A DNA stretch of 6,891 nucleotides from Deltaproteobacteria bacterium (GTDB lineage Bacteria; Desulfobacterota_B; Binatia; Binatales; Binataceae). Shown piece by piece: positions 1 through 5,463 of this stretch. The notes beneath the pieces were generated by a model that was given only the letters and a program-made list of their open reading frames with translations, was not told the origin of the DNA and did no database searches. The number at the start of each line of letters is the position of its first letter. Position 1 is the stretch's first letter. Position numbers and translations under genes: made by a program. The stretch covers positions 1 through 6,891 of the forward strand of contig JAKAVX010000139.1 in the NCBI GenBank assembly GCA_021827465.1, given 5' to 3'.

Positions 1-141
1 CTGGGCGTACCGATCGCGGCAGGCGTGCTCTACCCGTGGTTCGGGATCCTGCTGAGCCCGATCATCGCCAGCGCCGCGATGGCCATGAGTTCCGTATCGG
101 TCGTCAGCAACGCGCTCAGACTGCGACGCGTCAGGATCTAG
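1..141 (+). CDS. copA: Copper-type P1B ATPase, C-terminal end only (partial)
   Basis: The frame is open from the first base of the window to a TAG at 139-141, giving 46 residues; the start lies outside. The fragment reads as the last two membrane helices of a heavy-metal P-type ATPase: a helix beginning [15 protein letters not shown], a short turn at LLSP, then a final helix with [17 protein letters not shown] and a short basic tail. The M-x-x-S-S pattern (fragment residues M27, S30, S31) is the last-helix signature of Cu(I)-transporting P1B-1 pumps, where Met and Ser help form the membrane copper site. The family exports Cu+ across the inner membrane using ATP. The phosphorylation, ATP-binding and CPC motifs are not in view, so copper specificity rests on this one signature. 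A Zn/Cd pump is less likely because the M-x-x-S-S pattern is present. It converges with the small gene at 253-615. Confidence 0.83.
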   Translation: MGVPIAAGVLYPWFGILLSPIIASAAMAMSSVSVVSNALRLRRVRI

Positions 142-187
142 TGGCCGTGAATTCGGGACCAGATCCGACGTGCGTCGCTGACGCGCT

Positions 188-247
188 CGTCCTTCGACGG
201 ACGGAAGGCCGCCTGGGCCTTCGAGAGTCCGTGCCGTCGCGGGACGG
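188..247. terminator. Cluster of three GC-rich hairpins between convergent genes
   Basis: Three inverted repeats lie in a row between the end of the ATPase gene (141) and the end of the minus-strand small gene (253). They are CGTCC/GGACG at 188-192 and 199-203; GAAGGCC/GGCCTTC at 204-210 and 216-222 with a 5-base loop; and CCGTC/GACGG at 234-238 and 243-247 with a 4-base loop. None is followed by a T-run on either strand, so they are not textbook intrinsic terminators. Their place between converging genes makes a bidirectional transcription end or mRNA 3'-end stabiliser the most likely role. The middle hairpin is the strongest. This is inference from position and pairing only. Confidence 0.4.
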
Positions 248-252
248 CCGGC

Positions 253-615
253 TTATTGGCCCGTCTTCTCGGCGGTCGTTTTGGCCATCGCGCGATGCTC
301 CGCGGCAAGCGCCTTGTCCTGAGCAGCGGCGCGCCGAAGATCTCTCGCGAGGTTGTTGCAATGCGCCGTCATGCCGGGCTTCGCGTAGATGTTGGCAGAG
401 TTGCGATGAATCTTCGCCATTTCCTCGTTTGTGGCGGCTTCTCTCTCATAGAAGGCCGCGATAGCCTCGTGGTCGGCGGGCGTTTTGGCCTTCTTGATCA
501 TTTCCGTCAGGTTGCTTGCGGTGACGACCGGTTGTTGAGCAATCGCCCAGTTAACTGGCAACACAGCAGCACCGAGCAGTACGAAACCTACAAGAAGTGC
601 GGTTGCCTTCCTCAT
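253..615 (-). CDS. Small exported protein of unknown function with paired histidines
   Basis: A complete 120-residue protein from ATG at 615 to TAA at 253-255, with a GGAGG ribosome site 9 bases upstream of the ATG. Residues 1-26 look like a Sec signal peptide: basic RK, a hydrophobic run, and a likely cut after AIA (A26) before QQPVV. The mature part of about 94 residues is alanine-rich, charged and probably all helical. It contains two similar segments, about 48-74 and 84-111, each with a histidine near both ends: H49 and H70, then H85 and H107; a single cysteine, C86, follows H85. I recall small exported proteins with similar H/A/E-rich helices as uncharacterised proteins in environmental proteobacteria, but assign no function. 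The likely location is the periplasm. It lies 201 bases downstream of smc on the same strand and converges with the copper ATPase gene. Metal binding is possible from the histidines but unproven. The gene call itself is firm because signal peptide, ribosome site and start agree. Confidence 0.82.
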   Translation of the reverse strand: MRKATALLVGFVLLGAAVLPVNWAIAQQPVVTASNLTEMIKKAKTPADHEAIAAFYEREAATNEEMAKIHRNSANIYAKPGMTAHCNNLARDLRRAAAQDKALAAEHRAMAKTTAEKTGQ

Positions 616-624
616 GTGGTGGTT

Positions 625-629
625 CCTCC
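625..629 (-). promoter_or_regulatory. Ribosome binding site of the small exported-protein gene
   Basis: On the minus strand the sequence reads GGAGG, then nine bases, then ATG at 615. This is a full-strength Shine-Dalgarno sequence and fixes the start of the exported protein. No convincing -35/-10 pair was seen between it and the end of smc at 817, so the gene could be read from an unrecognised promoter or by read-through from smc. Confidence 0.7.
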
Positions 630-816
630 ACGCGCTTGATGACGCAAGTGTCGTTCCCGCATCTGGGCCTTTCCACGCAGACCCCTTTCAATCGGCAGCC
701 CGACGTCCTACGGAGCGACGCGACAAATGGGGACGAAGCAGAGAGTCCCGACGGAGTCTGCCTCGCGGGGCGCCTGGGGCCCCAAGTGAGAGGCCGCAGC
801 CAAATCTCCGTTGCCG

Positions 817-3800
817 TCAGGCGGCCTGGGGGATTTTCAGCGAGATCACACGCGAGACGCCCGGACGATCCATCGTGACGCCGTGGATATGGTCGGCCTT
901 CTGCATCGTGCGCTGGTTGTGCGTGATCACGATAAACTGCGAGCGGCTCTTCAGCTCCTGGACCAGGTCCGTGAACGCATTCAGCCGGAATTCGTCGAGC
1001 GGCGCGTCCACTTCGTCCATCACGCAGAACGGACTCGGATTCAAAAGGAACAGCGAGAAGATAAGCGCCATCGCCGACATCGCCTTCTCGCCGCCCGACA
1101 GCAGTGCGATCTCCTTCACCTTCTTGCCGGCGGGCTGAACCATGATATTCACGCCGGCTTCGAGTACATCGCTCCCCTGCTCGAGTTCGAGCCGCGCCTT
1201 TCCGCCCGGCAGCAGGTTGGGAAACATCTCCTCGAAGTTTTTCGCCGCGCCCTCGAAGGTCTCGGCGAAGCGTTTTCGCGCCTCGCGATTCAACTTTGTG
1301 ATCGTCTGGGTCAGATCGTTGACCGCGGCGTCGAGATCCTGGCGCTCGGCGCCAAGCTTTGCGGCCCGCTCCTCGAGTTCCTGGACTTCGCCCTCGGCCG
1401 CGAGATTGACCGCGCCGATTCTCTCCACCTTCGCGCGAAGCTCGGCGATCCGGGTTTCGTCCACCGCGCCGTCGCGCATGGCGAGCTCCGCAGCGAGATC
1501 CTCGGCGACGGAATCGAACTCGACGGCGAATTTTTCAAGGAAATTTCGGAGCAGCTCTCCGATAAGGGTTTTGGCTCGCTCGCATCGGAGCGCGCATTCG
1601 ACCGCCTCGTCCTCGGCCGCCTTGAGATCGGCCTGCGCGCGTTTGAGTTCCGCGCGGCGCGCTTCCAGTTCGCGCCCGCGCTCGGCGGAATCCGCTTCGA
1701 GAGCCGCAATCGCCTCTGCGATTTCGGCCTTGCGCGCGCTGTCCTCCGCATCTTGGGCGGCAAGTTTTTCCAGTTCCCCTTCGAACTCGGCGCGCTCAGC
1801 TCGGGCGCGCACCAGTTGCGTTTCGCCTTCGTCGATCTGACGCTCCAGACCCGCCGCTATTTGCGAGGCGTGGCGCATCTCCTGCTCGAGCGCCTGGAGC
1901 TTGGAACGGCGCGCCTCGACGGTGGACGTCGCCGCGAGCATCGCCGCACCCAACTCCTCGACAGCGGCGCGGCGCGCGACGATATCCTCGCGTATCGCGG
2001 CAATACGTGAGCGCAGTTCCTGTTCGAGGATCGCAAGCTCTTCCAGCCGCGCGTTCGAGGTAAGGCAGAGCTCGCGGATCTCTTCGAGGCGACGGCGCGC
2101 GTTGTCGAGCCCGCCACCGGAAAGCCGCGCCTTTTGCTCGGCTGCGGCGGCCTCGGCGCGCGCGGCTATCGCGCCACGCTCGGTCTCCTGTGCGTGCTTT
2201 CGCGCCTCGGCGCGGACCGAGGACGTTGCTTCGCGCTCGGCCGAGCGTGCGGCAAATTCCTCTTTCAGGACCACGTATTCGGCTTCGGCGCGGGACAGTT
2301 CCTCGGCGGTCTGATGAAGCGGCTGTACGGTTTGCGCCGGCTCGCCGTCGACGCTTCCGCCGCTTATCATCCGGCCCGGCCACACGAGATCGCCTTCGCG
2401 CGTGACGAACAGCGTGCCATGCCCGTTCAGGTTCGAAGCGGCAAGGGCCGAGCGAACGTCGTCGGCGACGACCACATGACCAAGCATCACCTCCGCCACA
2501 TGGCGAAAGCGCGGCTCGACTTCGATCATGTCGAGCAGACGCCCGGCGATTCCCGGCGCTTCGATCGGTTCGTGCGAAGCGGCGACGGCGCCGTCGGGTT
2601 CGGGGACGAAGCTCAGCCGGCCGCCGCGCTTCTCCTTCAGGATATCGATCGCGCGGAGCGCGAAATGGGGCGAATCGACGATAACCGCGTCAAGATCGTC
2701 CCCGAGCACCGCCTTGAGCGCGGGTTCCAGACCGCATGGAGCGCGAAGCACGTTGGCGAGAACCTCGGGATCGACCGGCGGACGGTCGCCGTTGAGCGAT
2801 TCAAGCACGGTGCGGAGCCTGCTGTCGGCGCGCCTTGAGGCGGCAAGCTGCTCGGCGCGAATACGCGCGGACTCGATCGCCTCGGCAAGCGCGGTGCGCC
2901 GCGCGCTGACCTTTTCGAGCGCCGAGCGCGCCTCGATTTCGCGTTCGGTGGCCTCGCGATGGCGTCCCTCGGCGGCTTCGAGTTCGGCACGCGCGCTCGA
3001 AAGCGCCTGCTCCGCCGCTTCGGCGGCTTCCCTGGCGCGGACAAGCCGCTCGGTGAGTTCGGGAGCTTCGCTCTCGGCGCGATTGATACGCTCTTCGATT
3101 TCCGCGCGCTCGCCGGAAAGGTCGCCGAGACGGCCGCGGATAACCGCGGCCTCGCGCACGATCTCGGAAAGCTCGTCCTTGACGTCCTCGCCACCGCGTT
3201 CGGCGCGCTTGAGATCGAATTGCGCGGCGCTGTGACTTTCTCTAAGTCGGGCGAGTTCGGCCTCCGCGGCGGCGTCGCCCTCGTTGATCTCGCGGGCAAG
3301 CGCGGCGCCCGCCGCCGCACGCGCGGCACGGGCAAGGGTCGCCCTGGCTTCGAGTTCGGCCAGCCGGGCCACGTGGCCGGGCTCGCTCTGGTCGATCGCT
3401 TCGAGCCGGCGCGCGAGGAAATCGCGGCTGCGCGCGTGCTCGGCGGCGCGGGCCGCAAGCGCGTGCACCTCGCGGCGCGCCGCTGAAAGCTCGGACTCGG
3501 CCGATTGTGCCGCGGCGGCTGCGGTTTCGACGGCGGCTTGCAGACCGCCAAGGCTCTCGCGCCCGGTTTCGCATCGCGAGCGCAATTCCGCTTCGCGCTC
3601 GGATTCGGTTGTGAGTTCGAGCCGTTGGTCGAAGATTCGGCGCGCGGCCTGAAAGCGCTCCAGCTCGGTCAGTTCCGTGGTCAGAACCCGGTAGGCCTCA
3701 GCTTTCTTGGCCTGACGACGGGCGTAGTTCAGTTGGCGCTCGATTTCGCCGAGCACGTCGTCGAGCCGGGCGAGATTTTCCTTGACGCGTTCGAGCTTGC

Positions 3801-4347
3801 GCTCGCTGATTTCCCGGCGGCCCTTGAACAGGGAGAGCCCGGCGGCCTCCTCGATCATCCCCCGGATTTCGTGCGGTTTCGCCTGAATTATCTCTTCGAC
3901 ACGGCCCTGCTCGATTATCGCGTAGCCGCGGCTATGAACCTGGGCGGCCATGAAGAACTCGGTGATGTCCTTCAGGCGGCATGGAATCTTGTTGATAAGA
4001 TATTCGGAATCGCCCGAGCGGTAGACGCGGCGGGTGACCGCGACCTCGCTTAGCATCGCGTACGGCTCGGGGAGCGTGGAGCCTTCCTCGGCCTCGAGGA
4101 CCAGGGAAACCTCGGCCATCCCGGCGGCCGCGTTCGATTCGTTGCCGGCGTAGATTAGATCCTCTGCGCTCTTGCCGCGCAGCCGGCTCGGGGCCTGCTC
4201 GCCAAGAACCCAACGGATAGCGTCAACGACGTTTGACTTGCCGCATCCGTTGGGGCCGACCACCGCAGTCACCCCCGGGGCGAAACTAATCGTCGTTGGT
4301 TCCAGAAAGGATTTGAAGCCTACAACTTCAAGGCTCTTAAGACGCAT
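817..4347 (-). CDS. smc: Chromosome segregation ATPase SMC
   Basis: A complete 1176-residue protein, the normal length for bacterial SMC. SMC dimers, with the kleisin ScpA and with ScpB, form a ring that compacts and separates replicated chromosomes. The N-terminal head (about 1-165) has Walker A GPNGCGKS at 31-38, the likely arginine finger R57 in the LRGKS segment, and the Q-loop glutamine Q147 in IIEQGR. Two long Glu/Arg/Ala-rich coiled-coil arms (about 170-505 and 670-1000) flank the hinge at about 510-665, which ends in MISGGS (660-665). The C-terminal head has the ABC signature LLSGGEK from 1082, Walker B ending D1111-E1112, D-loop D1118 and switch histidine H1143 in VITHN. The D-loop is odd: LDEFR replaces the usual LD-x-A-N. 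The start MRLKSLEVVGFKSF matches the family, and GGAGGG lies 10 bases upstream. ScpA and ScpB are not in the window. Downstream is the small exported gene; upstream is the HNH gene. Confidence 0.97.
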   Translation of the reverse strand: MRLKSLEVVGFKSFLEPTTISFAPGVTAVVGPNGCGKSNVVDAIRWVLGEQAPSRLRGKSAEDLIYAGNESNAAAGMAEVSLVLEAEEGSTLPEPYAMLSEVAVTRRVYRSGDSEYLINKIPCRLKDITEFFMAAQVHSRGYAIIEQGRVEEIIQAKPHEIRGMIEEAAGLSLFKGRREISERKLERVKENLARLDDVLGEIERQLNYARRQAKKAEAYRVLTTELTELERFQAARRIFDQRLELTTESEREAELRSRCETGRESLGGLQAAVETAAAAAQSAESELSAARREVHALAARAAEHARSRDFLARRLEAIDQSEPGHVARLAELEARATLARAARAAAGAALAREINEGDAAAEAELARLRESHSAAQFDLKRAERGGEDVKDELSEIVREAAVIRGRLGDLSGERAEIEERINRAESEAPELTERLVRAREAAEAAEQALSSARAELEAAEGRHREATEREIEARSALEKVSARRTALAEAIESARIRAEQLAASRRADSRLRTVLESLNGDRPPVDPEVLANVLRAPCGLEPALKAVLGDDLDAVIVDSPHFALRAIDILKEKRGGRLSFVPEPDGAVAASHEPIEAPGIAGRLLDMIEVEPRFRHVAEVMLGHVVVADDVRSALAASNLNGHGTLFVTREGDLVWPGRMISGGSVDGEPAQTVQPLHQTAEELSRAEAEYVVLKEEFAARSAEREATSSVRAEARKHAQETERGAIAARAEAAAAEQKARLSGGGLDNARRRLEEIRELCLTSNARLEELAILEQELRSRIAAIREDIVARRAAVEELGAAMLAATSTVEARRSKLQALEQEMRHASQIAAGLERQIDEGETQLVRARAERAEFEGELEKLAAQDAEDSARKAEIAEAIAALEADSAERGRELEARRAELKRAQADLKAAEDEAVECALRCERAKTLIGELLRNFLEKFAVEFDSVAEDLAAELAMRDGAVDETRIAELRAKVERIGAVNLAAEGEVQELEERAAKLGAERQDLDAAVNDLTQTITKLNREARKRFAETFEGAAKNFEEMFPNLLPGGKARLELEQGSDVLEAGVNIMVQPAGKKVKEIALLSGGEKAMSAMALIFSLFLLNPSPFCVMDEVDAPLDEFRLNAFTDLVQELKSRSQFIVITHNQRTMQKADHIHGVTMDRPGVSRVISLKIPQAA

Positions 4348-4357
4348 GCTGCCGTCG

Positions 4358-4363
4358 CCCTCC
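4358..4363 (-). promoter_or_regulatory. Ribosome binding site of smc
   Basis: GGAGGG on the minus strand, separated by ten bases from the ATG at 4347. The spacing is slightly long but usable, and it supports the start chosen by family resemblance of the N-terminus. Confidence 0.6.
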
Positions 4364-4389
4364 GCCGCACCACCTCTTTCGGGGCAGCT

Positions 4390-4415
4390 TATTTAGACTC
4401 GGCTTGTTGGGTCAA
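4390..4415 (-). promoter_or_regulatory. smc: Candidate smc promoter
   Basis: On the minus strand, TTGACC at 4410-4415 (five of six to the TTGACA -35 box) is followed by an AT-rich run, TAAATAAG, inside otherwise GC-rich DNA, about where a -10 box is expected. With TAAATA (4390-4395) the spacer is only 14 bases; shifting to AATAAG gives 16 but a poorer match. A start near 4383 would give a leader of roughly 35 bases before the smc ATG. The -35 is good and the -10 weak, so this is a plausible sigma-70-like promoter, not a firm one. Confidence 0.4.
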
Positions 4416-4432
4416 GGCGAGCCCAACATGAA

Positions 4433-4472
4433 GTGTCCACAGGCGGCCGGAAACGCAGCCGGTTGTGGATAT
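4433..4472. repeat. Inverted pair of DnaA-box-like sequences with hairpin potential
   Basis: The plus strand has GTGTCCACA at 4433-4441 and TGTGGATAT at 4464-4472. Against the DnaA box TTATCCACA the second, read on the minus strand as ATATCCACA, matches eight of nine; the first matches seven of nine. Their cores TCCACA and TGTGGA pair as 6-base arms, and inner CCGG copies at 4447-4450 and 4459-4462 add four more pairs, with an asymmetric bulge. It lies just upstream of the candidate smc promoter and downstream of the HNH gene. It could be a DnaA-responsive site, an imperfect terminator for the HNH gene (no T-run follows), or chance. Confidence 0.3.
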
Positions 4473-4499
4473 CTATCGGCCTAGTCCTGAAGCAGCTCG
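4470..4499 (-). repeat. Second copy of the HNH gene's 3' end
   Basis: This 30-base segment aligns without gaps to 4528-4557, 58 bases away, with 25 of 30 positions identical; 15 in a row (4485-4499 and 4543-4557) are identical, and four of the five differences are transitions. Read on the minus strand it spells the same last codons, Glu-Leu-Leu-Gln-Asp and stop, but with GAC and TAG in place of GAT and TAA. The match continues about 12 bases past the stop codon. It is therefore a duplicated gene end sitting in noncoding DNA. The 58-base offset is not a multiple of three, so it is out of frame with the HNH gene. Confidence 0.75.
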
Positions 4500-4527
4500 C
4501 TGGTCTCGTAACAACTGAGCACTACAC

Positions 4528-4557
4528 TACCTACCCGCTTAATCCTGAAGCAGCTCG
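4528..4557 (-). repeat. HNH gene 3' end, partner of the upstream-coordinate repeat
   Basis: This is the functional copy of the 30-base direct repeat. It contains the last five codons and TAA stop of the HNH gene plus about 11 bases of its 3' flank. The other copy is at 4470-4499. The sequence between the two copies shows no further similarity to the gene. Confidence 0.75.
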
Positions 4558-5189
4558 GTATTCCAGTAGGCGCTGTCGACGTTGGTCAAGAACGGCATCC
4601 ACTCGTGGTAGCGCCTCAGGCTGAACATCTCGGTCGTGAACGGAGTCCATTCGGGACGGATCGGCCTGCGGATAAGCTTCATGTTGGCCTGCTCGGGCGT
4701 GCGGCCGCCTTTTCTGCGATTGCAGACGTGGCACGAGCAGACGATATTCTGCCAGGTCGATATTCCGCCCTGTGAGCGCGGCACCACGTGGTCGAGGTTG
4801 AGCTCGGTGCGAGGAAGACGCTTGCCGCAGTACTGACAGGTGTTGTTGTCGCGGGCAAAGATGTTGAAGCGCGAGAAACGGACGTGGCGCTTGGGGATAC
4901 GCTCGTAGGCGACCAGCAGGAGCACCCTGGGAACCCGGATGAAGCCGCCGACGATCCCCAGCCGCTCGTGATGGACTTCCACCGAAAGAGTGCGCCAACT
5001 GTCGAAATCGAAGGTCCGGTACTCTTCGTCAACCGCCTTGGCAACGCCCTGGTAGAGTAGCGCGAAGCCGCGCTTTACCGAGGTGACATGAACCGGGAGA
5101 TAAGAACGATTCAGCACGAGAACCCTGCTGTTCAGCAGGGCCGAACTGTGCGGATAGACCGCAACGGAAGATTGTACCGCGGCAGCCAT
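4539..5189 (-). CDS. HNH endonuclease-family protein
   Basis: A complete 216-residue protein, ATG at 5189 to TAA at 4539-4541. The N-terminal half (about 18-110) has the beta-rich lead-in typical of this chromosomal HNH family, beginning LLNSRVLVLNRSYLPVHV. The HNH zinc fold follows at about 112-165: C118-x-x-C121 and C153-x-x-C156 as the probable structural zinc ligands, D133-H134 in LNLDHVVPRSQGG with H134 the likely catalytic base, and N148 and N157 as later motif positions. All expected residues are present, so it is probably an active metal-dependent nuclease, but the natural substrate of this widespread family is not known to me. No methyltransferase or restriction partner is nearby, arguing against a restriction system. 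The start follows family length; no in-frame ATG lies nearer the conserved region. The ribosome site is weak (AAGG). A strong hairpin sits at nucleotides 50-67 of the gene. smc follows after 197 bases; the RNase gene diverges. Confidence 0.9.
   Translation of the reverse strand: MAAAVQSSVAVYPHSSALLNSRVLVLNRSYLPVHVTSVKRGFALLYQGVAKAVDEEYRTFDFDSWRTLSVEVHHERLGIVGGFIRVPRVLLLVAYERIPKRHVRFSRFNIFARDNNTCQYCGKRLPRTELNLDHVVPRSQGGISTWQNIVCSCHVCNRRKGGRTPEQANMKLIRRPIRPEWTPFTTEMFSLRRYHEWMPFLTNVDSAYWNTELLQD
5123..5140 (-). repeat. Perfect inverted repeat early in the HNH gene
   Basis: The plus strand has CCCTGCTG, TT, CAGCAGGG: 8-base arms around a 2-base centre. In HNH mRNA this would fold as a 7-pair GC-rich stem with a GAAC loop, at codons 17-22 (Ala-Leu-Leu-Asn-Ser-Arg), 50-67 bases after the start. 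The symmetry is seen directly; any effect on translation, or use as a protein-binding palindrome, is inference. Confidence 0.6.
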
Positions 5190-5199
5190 TTACAGCCTT

Positions 5200-5226
5200 G
5201 CTATAGGCCCCGAGACAGGAAGTCAA
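5200..5226 (-). promoter_or_regulatory. Candidate HNH gene promoter with very short leader
   Basis: On the minus strand, TTGACT (5221-5226, five of six to the -35 consensus) is followed after 15 bases by TATAGC (5200-5205, four of six to -10). Only ten bases separate the -10 box from the ATG at 5189, so the transcript would start about three or four bases before the start codon. A near-leaderless mRNA would fit the absence of a strong ribosome site. The spacer is two bases shorter than ideal, so confidence is moderate. Confidence 0.45.
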
Positions 5227-5273
5227 GCACCGTCGCTTGCGAAAACCGTTTGAAATTCCCGTGTTAGGCTCGC

Positions 5274-5302
5274 TTGCGCGTCTGATGGGCGCTTCGTATG
5301 AT
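5274..5302 (+). promoter_or_regulatory. rng: Candidate RNase G gene promoter
   Basis: TTGCGC at 5274-5279 and TATGAT at 5297-5302 are separated by exactly 17 bases. The -10 matches five of six to consensus and the -35 three of six. Transcription would begin near 5309, leaving a leader of about 155 bases before the GTG at 5464. A second, weaker pair, TTGCGA (5326-5331) and TTATTC (5349-5354), also 17 apart, lies downstream around an 8-A tract at 5336-5343. Together with the HNH promoter this makes 5190-5463 a divergent control region. Confidence 0.42.
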
Positions 5303-5463
5303 TCGTGCAGCGCCATGCAAACCGCTTGCGACTACAAAAAAAACGACGTTATTCCGATGCCGAAAGAGCCGCGTATGGGGCTCGCGAGCTTCCCTGTTCC
5401 CGGGCCGCAAGCTGGATTCACCAGAGGGGTCGGTCTCTGCGAAAATCCCGACAGATTTGCCTT

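Noticed and set aside
36..464. Plus-strand 142-codon open frame across the ATPase end and the small gene
   Set aside because: It overlaps the true ATPase frame and runs antisense to the signal-peptide protein; its arginine-rich translation has no recognisable feature.
775..784. TGGGGCCCCA palindrome downstream of smc as its terminator
   Set aside because: It is a 10-base self-complementary sequence with no loop and no following T-run; an alternative GGGGC/GCCCC pairing is weak. No terminator is claimed.
811..2010. A 399-codon plus-strand open frame antisense to smc
   Set aside because: It lies wholly opposite the conserved smc gene, arises from GC-biased codon positions, and its protein resembles no family; its start is inside the smc C-terminus.
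5123..5140. The HNH-internal palindrome as a LexA/SOS box
   Set aside because: It matches neither CTGT-N8-ACAG nor GAAC-N4-GTTC and lies inside the coding region rather than over the promoter.
5305..5463. A longer RNase start at GTG 5305, since the frame is open back to the TGA at 5299-5301
   Set aside because: The extra 53 residues are basic and unlike any RNase E/G N-terminus, while GTG 5464 matches the family start exactly; no ribosome site supports the upstream GTG.
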